Source: an uncultured Actinomycetospora sp. (GTDB lineage: Bacteria > Actinomycetota > Actinomycetes > Mycobacteriales > Pseudonocardiaceae). From it: a stretch of DNA of 21,749 nt. The notes beneath the pieces were generated by a model. It did not search any database. It saw only the letters and a program-made list of their open reading frames with translations, and had not been told where the DNA came from. The stretch lies in the NCBI GenBank assembly GCA_902805495.1, contig CADCTH010000492.1, forward strand, positions 1 through 21,749, written 5' to 3'. The position numbers and the translations under genes were made by a program. This document shows, one piece after another, positions 1 to 7,904 of the stretch (its first letter is position 1; each line of letters opens with the position of its first letter).

Positions 1-706
1 CCGCGGCGAGCTCGCCCAGGCGCGCCCGCTCGTCCGGCCCGCCCCAGCGCAGGTGACCCCCGAGCTGGTGCTCCTCCTCGACGAGCATCACCGACGCGCC
101 CGCCCGGGCCGCGGCCACGGCGGCGGCCATCCCGGCCGGGCCGCCCCCGGCGACGACGACGTCGGGGTGCGCGTGGCGCTTGTCGTAGTACCCGGGGTCG
201 CCGTCCGCGGTGATCTCGCCGGCGTGCACGAACGTGCGCAGCACCTTCTCGTAGAGCGGCCAGAGGGGCTCGGGCTTGATGAAGGTCTTGTAGTAGAAGC
301 CCGTCGCCAGGAAGCGCTCGGCGAGCCCGTTCACGGCCTTGACGTCGAAGCGCAGGGACGGCCAGGTGTTCTGGGAGCTGACGTCGAGGCCGGCACGGAG
401 CAGGCGGTGCGCGCCGCGCACGTTGGGCTCCTCGCCCACCTGCACCATGCAGCCCGGGTCGAGGTAGTTCGCGGTCAGCAGGCCCCGCGGACGGTGGTAC
501 TTGTAGCTGCGCGAGAACACCCGCTCGCCCGCGGCGGCCAGCGCCGAGACGATCGTGTCGCCGGGGTGGCCGGTGTACCGGGCGCCGTTCCACCGGAACT
601 CGAGGGTGCGCCGCCGGTCGATCACCTCGCCGTCCCGGCGCGGGAGCCGCATCGGGGCGGTGTCGCCGGTCCTCGCACCGCGCCGGAGCGTGGGCAGGAT
701 GCTCAT
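1..706 (-). CDS. soxA: Sarcosine oxidase alpha-subunit-like protein (NMG dehydrogenase MgdC candidate), partial
   Basis: The 5' part of the gene, 235 codons, runs off the left edge of the window. Residues about 35-115 match the Fer2_4 (ferredoxin-fold) domain at the N-terminus of heterotetrameric sarcosine oxidase alpha subunits, including the stretch RSYKYHRPRG (66-75). The region has a single cysteine (Cys86), so no [2Fe-2S] cluster is expected, as is usual for these subunits. A dinucleotide-binding GGGPAGM motif at 187-193, followed by LVEEE, marks the start of the FAD/NAD domain. The missing part should hold the rest of this domain and a C-terminal folate-binding GcvT-like domain. The ATG at 704-706 overlaps the stop of the delta subunit (ATGA). 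Order beta-delta-alpha matches both soxBDA(G) and mgdABC(D). With glnT/gmaS and mgsABC nearby, N-methylglutamate is the more likely substrate than sarcosine; this is inference. Confidence 0.85.
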   Translation of the reverse strand, partial: MSILPTLRRGARTGDTAPMRLPRRDGEVIDRRRTLEFRWNGARYTGHPGDTIVSALAAAGERVFSRSYKYHRPRGLLTANYLDPGCMVQVGEEPNVRGAHRLLRAGLDVSSQNTWPSLRFDVKAVNGLAERFLATGFYYKTFIKPEPLWPLYEKVLRTFVHAGEITADGDPGYYDKRHAHPDVVVAGGGPAGMAAAVAAARAGASVMLVEEEHQLGGHLRWGGPDERARLGELAA

Positions 707-963
707 CGCGCGTCCTCCCGGGCGTCGTGCGCCGAGCGCACCTCGTGGGTCAGCGTGTTCCGCTCGACGGTGAGGAACCGGCGGCACCCCGCGGCGTGGT
801 ACCAGCTCTCGGTCTGCCAGCCCCGCGGGTTGGTGTGGAAGTACAGGTAGCGCCGCCACTGCTCCGGCGTCGTCGTCGCGGGGTCGGGGCGCGAGCCGGC
901 CGCGCCGCCGAAGCGGAACTCGGTGGCGTTGCGGGGCCCGCACCAGGGGCAGGGGAGCAGCAT
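703..963 (-). CDS. soxD: Sarcosine oxidase delta-subunit-like protein (MgdB candidate)
   Basis: A complete 86-residue protein of the usual SoxD length. SoxD is the small zinc-binding subunit that helps hold the heterotetramer together. CPWCG at 5-9 and H56-x3-C60 reproduce the known Cys/Cys/His/Cys zinc site and its spacing. The segment RRYLYFHTNPRG around 37-48 is also typical. I chose the ATG at 961-963, although a GTG directly before it is possible. The stop overlaps the alpha-subunit start by four bases (ATGA), so the two are probably translationally coupled. About 50 nt separate it from the beta-subunit gene upstream. In an NMG dehydrogenase this subunit would be MgdB. Confidence 0.88.
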   Translation of the reverse strand: MLLPCPWCGPRNATEFRFGGAAGSRPDPATTTPEQWRRYLYFHTNPRGWQTESWYHAAGCRRFLTVERNTLTHEVRSAHDAREDAR

Positions 964-1016
964 CACGGGGGGATCACCTCGGGCGGACTCGACGGGGGGA
1001 GGGGGGACGGGCAGCG

Positions 1017-2303
1017 TCAGTGGCCCACCGCGGCGGCGCCCTTCTCGCCGACGAGGCGTCCCTCGAGGAAGCGGTCGAGCCCGAAGGCGGAGATGATCTC
1101 CGGCGGCTTGCCCTCGGCGAGGCACGCGGCCATCGCCTCCCCGGAGACGGGTCCGGCCTTGAAGCCGTAGGTGCCCCAGCCGACGTCGACGTAGAAGCCC
1201 TCGACCGGCGTCGGGCCCATGATCGGCGAGTAGTCCGGGGTCATGTCGCACAGCCCGGCCCACTGGCGCAGCAGCCGCATCCGCGCCAGCGCGGGCATGA
1301 GCTCGAGGACGTGCCCGGCGATGCCCTCGGTGAACTCGAGCGACCCGCGCACCGAGTACGACGCGAAGGGGTCGACGCTGGCGCCGAAGACGAGCTCGCC
1401 GCGGTCGGTCTGGCTGACGTAGACGTGCAGCGTCCCGGACACGACGACGGTGTCGAGGAACGGGCGCACCGGCTCGGTCACCGCCGCCTGCAGCGGGAAC
1501 GTCTGCACGGGCATCTCCACCCCGGCCATGTGCGAGACCAGGCTCGACCAGCCGGCGGTGGCGTTGAGGACCACCGGCGTCGCGATGCGCCCGCGGTTCG
1601 TCCGCACCCCGGTGACCCGGCCGTGCGAGACGTCGATGCCGGTGACCTCGGTCTGCTGGTGGATGTGCACCCCGTGCGCATCGGCCGCGCGCGCGTAGCC
1701 CCAGACGACGGCGTCGTGGCGGACGATGCCGCCCGGCGGGTGGTACAGCGCCCCGAGGACGGGGTAGCGGGTCTCGTCCGAGGTGTCGAGGTGCGGGACC
1801 AGCTCCTTCACCCGGTCCGCGTCGATCACCTCGGAGTCGACGCCCTGCAGCTTGTTGACCTCGGTGCGCCAGCGCATGGTGCGCAGCGAGGCGTCGTTGT
1901 GCGCCAGCGTGAGGTGCCCGCGCTGGGAGAACATGACGTTGTAGTTCAGGTCCGCGGCGAGGTGCTCGTAGAGCTTGATCGAGCGGTCGTAGAACCGCAC
2001 GCCCTCGGGCGTCAGGTAGTTCGACCGCAGGATCGCGGTGTTGCGCCCCGACCCGCCGCTGCCGATGTAGGCGCGCTCGAGCACGGCGATGTTGCGCATC
2101 CCGTGGTCGCGCGCCAGGTAGTACGCGGTCGCGAGGCCGTGCACGCCGCCCCCGATGATCACGGCGTCGTAGCTGCCGCGCAGCTCGTGGTCGTGCCAGG
2201 CGCGCGGCCACGGCGAGTGCGCCAGCCCGTGGCGCAGCAGGCTCCACGCCGAGTAGCCGCGCACGCGCCGGTGCCCGTTCCCGTTCCCGTTGAGGGCGCT
2301 CAC
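1017..2303 (-). CDS. soxB: Sarcosine oxidase beta-subunit-like FAD-dependent oxidoreductase (MgdA candidate)
   Basis: A 428-residue protein of the DAO/GlpO family and the typical length for SoxB, the subunit that oxidises the N-methyl amino acid. DAVIIGGGVHGLATAYYLA (46-64) is the FAD Rossmann motif. GSGGSGRNTAILRSNY (81-96) and the C-terminal GWGTYGFKAGPVSGEA are characteristic of heterotetrameric sarcosine oxidase beta subunits. The start is GTG at 2301-2303, with a GGAAGGA ribosome site just upstream. It lies 34 nt downstream of the glutamine-synthetase-like gene, probably on one transcript. Sarcosine oxidase and N-methylglutamate dehydrogenase are homologous and cannot be separated from sequence alone. 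Co-location with glnT/gmaS and mgsABC favours N-methylglutamate, giving glutamate plus formaldehyde or methylene-tetrahydrofolate. Confidence 0.88.
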   Translation of the reverse strand: MSALNGNGNGHRRVRGYSAWSLLRHGLAHSPWPRAWHDHELRGSYDAVIIGGGVHGLATAYYLARDHGMRNIAVLERAYIGSGGSGRNTAILRSNYLTPEGVRFYDRSIKLYEHLAADLNYNVMFSQRGHLTLAHNDASLRTMRWRTEVNKLQGVDSEVIDADRVKELVPHLDTSDETRYPVLGALYHPPGGIVRHDAVVWGYARAADAHGVHIHQQTEVTGIDVSHGRVTGVRTNRGRIATPVVLNATAGWSSLVSHMAGVEMPVQTFPLQAAVTEPVRPFLDTVVVSGTLHVYVSQTDRGELVFGASVDPFASYSVRGSLEFTEGIAGHVLELMPALARMRLLRQWAGLCDMTPDYSPIMGPTPVEGFYVDVGWGTYGFKAGPVSGEAMAACLAEGKPPEIISAFGLDRFLEGRLVGEKGAAAVGH

Positions 2304-2337
2304 CGAGTGGTCCTTCCGCGCAGGGGTGGTCGGTCGC

Positions 2338-3702
2338 TCACGCCTGTGTCAGGTAGCGCCGGACCTCCCAGTCCGAGACCGAGGCGTGGTAGTCGTCGAA
2401 CTCCTGCTGCTTGACCGCGGCGAAGTAGTCGACGAAGTCGCCGCCCGAGGTCTTGCCCAGGGCGGCCCGCAGGACGTCGTCGGTGACCAGCTCCTCGACC
2501 GCGCGGTCGAGGGTGCGCGGGAGGTGCTTGACGCCGCGGGCGCGGACCTCGTCGGGGCCGAGGGCGAACAGGTTGTCCTCGGTGCACGCGCCCGGGTCGA
2601 TCTCCCGGTCGATGCCGTCGAGGCCGGCGGCGAGCAGCACGGTCGCGGCCAGGTACGGGTTGGCCGACCCGTCGACCCCCCGGTGCTCGACGCGCCCGCC
2701 CTCGGGCACGCGCAGCATCACCGACCGGTTGTTGCCGCCGTAGGCGACGTAGGCCGGCGCCCACGTCGAGCCCGACGCGGGGGCGCCCACACCGATCCGC
2801 TTGTAGGAGTTGACGGTCGGGCAGATGATCCCGGCCGACGCACGGCCGTGCTCGATCAGCCCGCCCAGGTAGTGGTAGCCGGTGCGGGACATGCCGAGCG
2901 AGTCGGTGTCGTCGGCGAAGAGCGCCTCGCCCTCGCCGGTCCACAGGCTCTGGTGGATGTGCATGCCGTTGCCGGTGACGTGGCTGAACGGCTTGGGCAT
3001 GAACGTCGCGACCATGCCGGCGTCGTGCGCCAGCATGTGGATCATGTAGCGGAAGAAGATCGCGCGGTCGGCCGTGGTCAGCGCGTCGCTGTAGTGCCAG
3101 TTGTTCTCGAACTGGCCGCTGCCGTCCTCGTGGTCGTTGGCGTAGTTGCCCCACTCCAGGGTGTTCAGCGCCTTCGACACCGTCGAGAGGTGGTCCCACA
3201 TGCGCGTGAGGCCCTTGACCTCGTAGCAGGGCTTGGCCGCGGTGTCCTGCGGGTCGGCGACCTCAAGGCCGCCGTCCTCGCGGCGCCGCAGCAGGCTGTA
3301 CTCGAGCTCGGTGCCGGTCTTGAACACCCAGCCGCGCTTCTCGGCCAGCTCGTCCAGCTGGCGGCGCAGGATCACGCGCGGCGCGTAGGGCCACGGGCGG
3401 CCGTCGACGTGCGGGTCGCAGTGCAGCACCGCGACGCCCTGCTTCCACGGCAGCTTGGTGTACGACGCGGGGTCCGGGACGGCGAGGACGTCCGGGTCCG
3501 CCGGTGACTGCCCGAGGTCGCCCGCGGCGAAGCCGGCGAACCCGGCGCCCCCGTCCATGAGCAGGTCGAACGACGAGAACGGCACCGCCTTCGCGCACGG
3601 CTTGCCGTGGAGGTCGACGAACAGCGCCAGGAAGAACTCGATGCCGTCGGCCTCGGCGCGTTCCCGCAGCTCACCGCGCGCATCGCCCTGTGCGTCACCC
3701 AT
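2338..3702 (-). CDS. glnT: Type III glutamine synthetase-like protein, likely gamma-glutamylmethylamide synthetase
   Basis: A 454-residue glutamine-synthetase-fold ligase of the GlnT/GmaS type. The metal-site pair Glu132/Glu134 lies in GTELEYSLL. GQFENN (196-201), GNGMHIHQS (244-252), NSYKRIG (298-304), NRSVMLRVP (325-333) and RVEHRGVDGSANPYLA (337-352) cover the remaining ATP, glutamate and metal motifs. GmaS enzymes join glutamate and methylamine using ATP, the first step of the NMG pathway. The position where bacterial GSI-beta enzymes carry the adenylylated tyrosine (NLYDLPPEE type) reads NLFALGPDE here, with Phe379, so GlnE control is unlikely. The start is ATG at 3700-3702 behind a strong GGAGGAGG site. 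It heads the leftward run with sox/mgd genes and is divergent from the GntR regulator. Gamma-glutamylation of ethanolamine is an alternative given the permease. Confidence 0.85.
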   Translation of the reverse strand: MGDAQGDARGELRERAEADGIEFFLALFVDLHGKPCAKAVPFSSFDLLMDGGAGFAGFAAGDLGQSPADPDVLAVPDPASYTKLPWKQGVAVLHCDPHVDGRPWPYAPRVILRRQLDELAEKRGWVFKTGTELEYSLLRRREDGGLEVADPQDTAAKPCYEVKGLTRMWDHLSTVSKALNTLEWGNYANDHEDGSGQFENNWHYSDALTTADRAIFFRYMIHMLAHDAGMVATFMPKPFSHVTGNGMHIHQSLWTGEGEALFADDTDSLGMSRTGYHYLGGLIEHGRASAGIICPTVNSYKRIGVGAPASGSTWAPAYVAYGGNNRSVMLRVPEGGRVEHRGVDGSANPYLAATVLLAAGLDGIDREIDPGACTEDNLFALGPDEVRARGVKHLPRTLDRAVEELVTDDVLRAALGKTSGGDFVDYFAAVKQQEFDDYHASVSDWEVRRYLTQA

Positions 3703-3753
3703 GCCGGCCTCCTCCGTCGCGACGACCGACGACCATGTCGGGCCTGGTTGGTG

Positions 3754-3773
3754 TGGTCTTAGGACCTTTGGTC
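3754..3773. promoter_or_regulatory. Candidate FadR/GntR operator between glnT and the regulator gene
   Basis: The 165-nt divergent gap contains TGGTC-TTAG-GACCT (3754-3767), an inverted repeat with one mismatch of the TGGTC/GACCA type used by FadR-family GntR proteins. A further direct copy of TGGTC follows at 3769-3773. An ACCA/TGGT pair also lies at 3732-3748. The position suits autoregulation of the FadR-type gene and control of glnT-sox. The assignment rests on position and half-site type only. Confidence 0.45.
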
Positions 3774-3854
3774 AGGCAACCGGGCCGGGGTCGGGGTGTC
3801 AACCCCGTCACACCGGGCCGTGCTCCAGCGGATCACGGAGGGTGACGCCCGCGG

Positions 3855-3870
3855 TACCCTCGCGATCATG
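3855..3870 (+). promoter_or_regulatory. Possible leaderless promoter of the GntR gene
   Basis: TACCCT (3855-3860) fits the actinobacterial -10 pattern TANNNT and lies exactly seven bases before the ATG at 3868. No ribosome-binding site is visible upstream of that ATG. This geometry is that of leaderless mRNAs that begin at the start codon. No convincing -35 element was seen. Confidence 0.35.
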
Positions 3871-4587
3871 GCCCGGCAGGTCACGTCCACCACGCTGGCG
3901 CAGGCCGTGGCCGACCACCTCCGGATGCGGATCCACCGCGGCGACGTCAGCCCGGGCGAGCGCCTGCCCGCCGAGCGGGAGCTGGCCGAGCAGCTGGGCG
4001 TCGCCCGCATCAGCCTGCGCGAGGCCATCCGCCAGCTCCGCGAGGACGGCTACGTCGAGGTCCGGCGGGGCGCCAGCGGCGGCACCTACGTCACCGAGCT
4101 GCGCCGCCCCGCCGAGGCCTGGCGGGCGCGGATGCGGGAGCAGGTCGGCGAGATGGACGACATCCTCGACTTCCGGATCGCGCTCGAGACCGAGACCGCC
4201 GTGCTCGCCGCGCGCCGCCACAGCGAGAGCAGCCTCGTCCCGGTCCGCGAGGCCGTGGACGCGCTGCGCGACGTCATCGGGCGCACCGCCTTCCGCCAGG
4301 CCGACTCGCGCTTCCACGTCGCGTTGGCCCGGGCCGCCCGCAACGAGCGCCTCGAGGAGGCGATCGAGGCCGCCCGCGGCGAGCTGTTCAGCCCGCGGGA
4401 CCTGCTGCCGTTCCGCGAGCCGGTGGAGGAGACGCTCCGGGACCACCGGGCCGTCTACGACGCCGTGCGCGCGGGCGACGCCGACGGCGCGGCCGAGGCG
4501 ATGCGGGCGCACCTGGAGCGCTCGCGCCAGCAGCTGAGGATCATCGTGTTCGGCGCCGAGGACGACGCGGAGTGGCCCGCCAGCTGA
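3868..4587 (+). CDS. FadR-family GntR transcriptional regulator
   Basis: A 239-residue regulator. Residues about 6-75 form the GntR winged helix, with GERLPAERELAEQLGVARIS then LREAIRQLREDGYVEVRRG. Residues about 95-222 are the FCD effector domain: DILDFRIALE (98-107), DSRFHVALA (146-154) with Asp146/His150, and His193 and His215, the usual metal ligands. The frame is open further upstream to a GTG at 3796, but the ATG at 3868 gives the normal family length and a clean N-terminus. It is divergent from glnT and first in the rightward run, so local control of the amine pathway is likely. The effector is unknown; the amine, its gamma-glutamyl product or N-methylglutamate are guesses. Confidence 0.9.
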   Translation: MARQVTSTTLAQAVADHLRMRIHRGDVSPGERLPAERELAEQLGVARISLREAIRQLREDGYVEVRRGASGGTYVTELRRPAEAWRARMREQVGEMDDILDFRIALETETAVLAARRHSESSLVPVREAVDALRDVIGRTAFRQADSRFHVALARAARNERLEEAIEAARGELFSPRDLLPFREPVEETLRDHRAVYDAVRAGDADGAAEAMRAHLERSRQQLRIIVFGAEDDAEWPAS

Positions 4588-4606
4588 GGTCGGTCCTCAC
4601 GCGGTC

Positions 4607-4637
4607 TTGACACGGTGTGGCGTGGGTCTCCTATCGT
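4607..4637 (+). promoter_or_regulatory. Candidate promoter of the membrane protein-permease-mgs run
   Basis: A perfect TTGACA (4607-4612) is followed after 19 bases by TATCGT (4632-4637) in the gap after the GntR gene. The spacer is longer than the usual 17-18, so the fit is imperfect. It would give a transcript starting near 4644, about 95 nt before the first start codon. Confidence 0.45.
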
Positions 4638-4648
4638 GGCTGCGGTCG

Positions 4649-4667
4649 TGGTCCCACCTTGAGACCA
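4649..4667. promoter_or_regulatory. Inverted repeat TGGTC-N9-GACCA, candidate second GntR operator
   Basis: Perfect five-base arms TGGTC (4649-4653) and GACCA (4663-4667) sit just downstream of the candidate promoter. The half-site is the same as that in the glnT/gntR divergent region, which suggests that one regulator binds both. The spacing between half-sites differs (9 here, 4 there), which weakens the case. Confidence 0.35.
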
Positions 4668-4739
4668 ATGCACGGACCCCTCATCGACCCGCGCCCGCAG
4701 CCGCTGCTCGCCGGTGCCGCAGTGGACGGAGGCACGGTC

Positions 4740-5051
4740 ATGGCTCGTCCCGACGACCGGCTCGACGAACGCATCGCGGCCCTAGTGCGCCGCGACCGGC
4801 TCCTCGCCGTCGGTAGCACGGTCGCCATGTGGGTGGTGCTCGTGTTCGTCTTCCTGGTCTCGGCGCCCTCGGTGCCCGGACCCGCCCTGGTGGTGGTGCT
4901 CGGCCTGGCGATGCTCGCGCTCGGCGGGCTCAACACCGCCTCCGCCCTGGCGCTGGTCCGGCGCTACCGGCTGGCGCAGGACCAGGTCTACCGCCCCGAC
5001 ATCGAGAACCTCGACGCGCAGCGCGCGGCGCGGGCGGGAGGTGCCTCGTGA
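4740..5051 (+). CDS. Small two-helix membrane protein, unrecognised
   Basis: A 103-residue protein that I do not recognise. A charged N-terminal part (RPDDRLDERIAALVRRDR) precedes two hydrophobic segments at about 22-42 and 46-72, then a basic and polar tail. The ATG at 4740 has a GGAGG site at 4728-4732. An in-frame ATG at 4668 would add 24 residues but lacks such a site. It opens the rightward run, and its stop overlaps the next start (GTGA at 5048-5051). Location beside the permease suggests a role in amine uptake or sensing, without direct evidence. Confidence 0.7.
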   Translation: MARPDDRLDERIAALVRRDRLLAVGSTVAMWVVLVFVFLVSAPSVPGPALVVVLGLAMLALGGLNTASALALVRRYRLAQDQVYRPDIENLDAQRAARAGGAS

Positions 5052-5569
5052 CCGACGACGCCGGTACCCCCGCCGGGACCTCCGCCAGTGCCCCCGCCGG
5101 GACCTCCGCCGGGACCGGGGCGGCGCCGGCGTACCGGCCGCCCCAGCAGTCCGTGCGCGGCCAGCTCCTCGACGCGGCCGTGGTGCTCGTCCTGATCTTC
5201 GTGACGCTCTTCGCCACCACCTACCTCACCGAGGCCGCGGAGACCCCGTCCGCCGACCCCCGCCCGCTGGCGGAGCTGCCGCTGACGCCGGGCGAGCGCG
5301 TGCAGTACCAGAAGATGATCGACTCGGGCACCGCGGACCTGGCCACGATCGCGGCCGCCGTGGAGGCCAACCAGGCCAGCGACGACAAGTACGACATCGA
5401 CGTCCTCGCCCTGGTCGGGACGGCGCTGCTGCTGGCGCTCTACCTCGCGTTCGTCTACCGGACCTCGTTCCGCGAGTACCGCGAGGTCGTCGAGGAGAAG
5501 TTCGGTCCGCCTGCCTCGGGCCACACATCGGACCGCACGTCGGACACCGACACCGGGAGGACGCCGTGA
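5048..5569 (+). CDS. Two-helix membrane protein with a large loop, unrecognised
   Basis: A 173-residue protein with no family I can name. The first 35 or so residues are low-complexity, rich in Ala, Gly, Thr and Pro. Hydrophobic segments at about 42-60 and 119-138 flank a loop of some 55-60 residues with LAELPLTPGERVQYQKMID and an acidic stretch. The C-terminal tail is charged (FREYREVVEEKFG). The start is GTG at 5048, overlapping the previous stop, and the end overlaps the next gene start at 5566-5569. It belongs to a set of three small membrane proteins placed directly before the permease. Confidence 0.7.
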   Translation: MTDDAGTPAGTSASAPAGTSAGTGAAPAYRPPQQSVRGQLLDAAVVLVLIFVTLFATTYLTEAAETPSADPRPLAELPLTPGERVQYQKMIDSGTADLATIAAAVEANQASDDKYDIDVLALVGTALLLALYLAFVYRTSFREYREVVEEKFGPPASGHTSDRTSDTDTGRTP

Positions 5570-5757
5570 GCTCGGTCGCCGTGGTGGAGCTCGTCGCCTG
5601 GGTGCTCAGTGCGCTCATCGCGGCGTGGCTGCTGGTGGACATGGTGCGGGTCGCCCGCACCCACGACGAGGCGACGCTGGTCAACGCCCCGGACCCGCTC
5701 GACGGCCCGCCACCCGCGGGGCCCGCGGGTGACGCGACCTCGGCGCGGTCGGCGTGA
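5566..5757 (+). CDS. Single-helix small membrane protein, unrecognised
   Basis: A 63-residue protein with one strongly hydrophobic segment at about 5-25 (AVVELVAWVLSALIAAWLLV) and a polar, Pro/Ala/Gly-rich tail. It starts at a GTG overlapping the stop of the previous gene and ends in a GTGA overlap with the permease start, so it is translationally linked on both sides. Hydrophobicity and the exact overlaps support a real gene. It may be a small permease subunit; I know of no homologue. Confidence 0.65.
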   Translation: MSSVAVVELVAWVLSALIAAWLLVDMVRVARTHDEATLVNAPDPLDGPPPAGPAGDATSARSA

Positions 5758-7205
5758 GCGCCACCGAGGACGCCCCGGCCGGCGTCGGGACCGCGACGTC
5801 GACGCAGGAGCGGCCGGCGCTGCGCCAGGTGCTGGCGCCGATGCACATCTGGGCGCTGGGCGTCGGGATCGTGCTCGTCGGCGAGTACATGGGCTGGAAC
5901 TTCGCCGTCGAGAAGGGCGGCATGTACGGCGCCCTCGTCGCCTGCTGGGTCGTCGGCCTGCTCTACACGTGCATCGTCATGATCAACTCTGAGGTCACGT
6001 CGGCCATCCCGGCCGCCGGCGGCCAGTACGCGCAGGCCAAGCACACGGTCGGCCCGCTCATGGCGTTCAACGTGGGGCTCTACCTGACGCTGGCCTACAC
6101 GATGCTCGAGGCGGCCAACGCCAACGTGCTGAGCTACCTGCTGACCACCTTGTCGGGGCTGATGGGCAGTGACCAGGAGCTCTCGCCGTACCCCTTCGCG
6201 GTGCTGGCGATCCTCGCCCTGGCCTTCCTGAACTACCGCGGGGTGTTCGCGTCGCTGACGCTGAACTTCGTCATCACCGGCTTCGCGTTCGCCACGATCC
6301 TCGTGCTGTTCGTGGGCCTGCGGGCGTGGTCGCCGTCGGCCGAGCTCGACCTCGCCGGCCTCACGGGCGACGCCGCCAACGCGCTGCCCTACGGCTGGAT
6401 CGGGGTGATCGCGGCCTTCCAGTTCGGCATGTGGTTCTACCTGGGCATCGAGGGCACCGCGCAGGCCGCGGAGGAGTGCCGGTCGGCGCCGCGGTCGGTG
6501 CCGCTGGGCAGCCTCGCGGGGATCATGACGCTGATCATCGCGGCGTCGCTGACCTGGTACGTCTGCGCCGGGACCCTGCCCTGGCACTACCTCGGCACGG
6601 CCATCACACCGCTGTTCGACGCCGCGCGGCTCTCGGGCAGCGACGTGCTGGTGGTGCTCCTGCTGCTCGGCACGCTGTGCGCCACGCTGGCCTCGGCCAA
6701 CGGCTGCATCAACGACGCGTCGCGGGCGTGGTTCTCGATGGGCCGCGACCGCTACCTGCCGGAGTGGTTCGGCGCGGTGCACCCGCGGTACCACACGCCG
6801 TTCCGGGCGATCATCTTCCTCGTCCCGGTCGCGATCGCCTTCGCGCTGCTGCCGGTGGTGCTCGACGACCCGACCCTGCTCTCGGTCGTGATCACCTTCT
6901 CGATCCTGTCGGGCCTGCTGATGTACAGCTTCATGGGCCCGAGCTTCATCCGCTTCCGCCGGTTGTGGCCGGAGGGGAGCATCCCGCGGGCCTACACGCT
7001 GCCGCTGCACCCGGCGCCGGCGATCGCGCTGACGGCGCTGTCCGCCGTCGTCTTCTTCGCGACGTTCCTGGGCTACGGCGCCGCGCTGATCTCGATCCTG
7101 TCCTTCTACCTGCTCGCGTCGATCTGGTTCGTCGCGCGCCGGTACAAGTACGTGCGCCGGGGCGCGCAGTTCACCGCGGACCTGCCCCGGCCGCAGGGGT
7201 ACTGA
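5754..7205 (+). CDS. APC superfamily amino acid/amine permease, ethanolamine-transporter-like
   Basis: A 483-residue integral membrane protein with about 12 hydrophobic segments and a short cytoplasmic N-terminus. GEYMGWNFA (43-51) resembles the motif of the EAT (ethanolamine permease) branch of the APC family, and the segment SAIPAAGGQYAQAK in the helix 2-3 area is standard APC. Transport of a small amine or amino acid by proton symport is expected. The substrate cannot be read from the sequence; methylamine or ethanolamine suits the surrounding genes. The GTG start overlaps the preceding stop. It is followed after 3 nt by another gene. Confidence 0.85.
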   Translation: MSATEDAPAGVGTATSTQERPALRQVLAPMHIWALGVGIVLVGEYMGWNFAVEKGGMYGALVACWVVGLLYTCIVMINSEVTSAIPAAGGQYAQAKHTVGPLMAFNVGLYLTLAYTMLEAANANVLSYLLTTLSGLMGSDQELSPYPFAVLAILALAFLNYRGVFASLTLNFVITGFAFATILVLFVGLRAWSPSAELDLAGLTGDAANALPYGWIGVIAAFQFGMWFYLGIEGTAQAAEECRSAPRSVPLGSLAGIMTLIIAASLTWYVCAGTLPWHYLGTAITPLFDAARLSGSDVLVVLLLLGTLCATLASANGCINDASRAWFSMGRDRYLPEWFGAVHPRYHTPFRAIIFLVPVAIAFALLPVVLDDPTLLSVVITFSILSGLLMYSFMGPSFIRFRRLWPEGSIPRAYTLPLHPAPAIALTALSAVVFFATFLGYGAALISILSFYLLASIWFVARRYKYVRRGAQFTADLPRPQGY

Positions 7206-7208
7206 CCC

Positions 7209-7904
7209 GTGTCGCCCACGACGGCCGGCGTCCTGGTGGTGCTCGCCGCCGCGGTCCTCGCCCTCGCCGTCCAGCACCGGAGCGCGCGGCGCGCCGACGT
7301 CCACGAGCGCGCCCACGTGTTCGACGACCTGGTGCCCCGGCTCGCCGACGCGCGGCTCGCCGGCGACGGCGAGCACGGCTACCCGGTGCTCACCGGACGG
7401 CTCGACGGGCGCCCGGTGACCGCGCGGGTGGTCGTCGACGCGGTCACCCTGCGCAAGCTGCCGGCCCTGTGGGTCGAGGTCGTCGTGCACCGCCCGCTGG
7501 CGGCCGGGGGCACGCTCAACGTCCTGCGGCGCCCGACCGGCACCGAGTTCTTCTCCCCGGACGCCGGTCTCCCGCACGAGCTGGCCCCGCCGCCCGGCGT
7601 CCCGCGCCCCGTGCGCGTGGCCTGCGCGGACCCGGACCGGGCCCCGTCCACCGCCGTGCTCGCGCCGGCGACGGCGCTGCTCGGCGAGCCGGCCACCAAG
7701 GAGGTCGGGGTGGGGCGCCGCGGGCTCCGGGTGGTGCTCCTCGTGGCCGAGGGCGACCAGACCAGCTACCGGACCGCGCGGCGGGCGGTGTTCGACCGCG
7801 CCCGCGTCGAAGCCGACGCGGTCGTCCGCGCCGTGGCCGTGCTGGAGGAGATCGGCGACCGGGTCGGGGACGCGATCACCGCGCCGGCGGGGACGGGGGC
7901 GTGA
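7209..7904 (+). CDS. Membrane-anchored protein of unknown function
   Basis: A 231-residue protein that I do not recognise. An N-terminal hydrophobic segment (about 5-21) acts as an anchor or signal. The remaining 200 residues look soluble and mixed alpha/beta, with a tract YPVLTGRLDGRPVTARVVVD and a C-terminal helix. No catalytic motif or cysteine pair was seen. The GTG start follows the permease stop by 3 nt, and the stop overlaps the next ATG by one base. It is part of the permease transcription unit. Confidence 0.7.
   Translation: MSPTTAGVLVVLAAAVLALAVQHRSARRADVHERAHVFDDLVPRLADARLAGDGEHGYPVLTGRLDGRPVTARVVVDAVTLRKLPALWVEVVVHRPLAAGGTLNVLRRPTGTEFFSPDAGLPHELAPPPGVPRPVRVACADPDRAPSTAVLAPATALLGEPATKEVGVGRRGLRVVLLVAEGDQTSYRTARRAVFDRARVEADAVVRAVAVLEEIGDRVGDAITAPAGTGA

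Noticed and set aside
1..3702. Plain sarcosine oxidase operon for glycine betaine or sarcosine breakdown
   Set aside because: It cannot be excluded from the oxidase subunits alone, but the linked GlnT-type ligase and the mgsABC set are those of the NMG pathway, and no glyA, dimethylglycine or betaine gene is visible.
5226..7577. A 783-codon minus-strand open frame opposite the permease
   Set aside because: The translation is low-complexity Arg/Glu/Gln/Val-rich with no motif; the plus strand has a well-formed APC permease.
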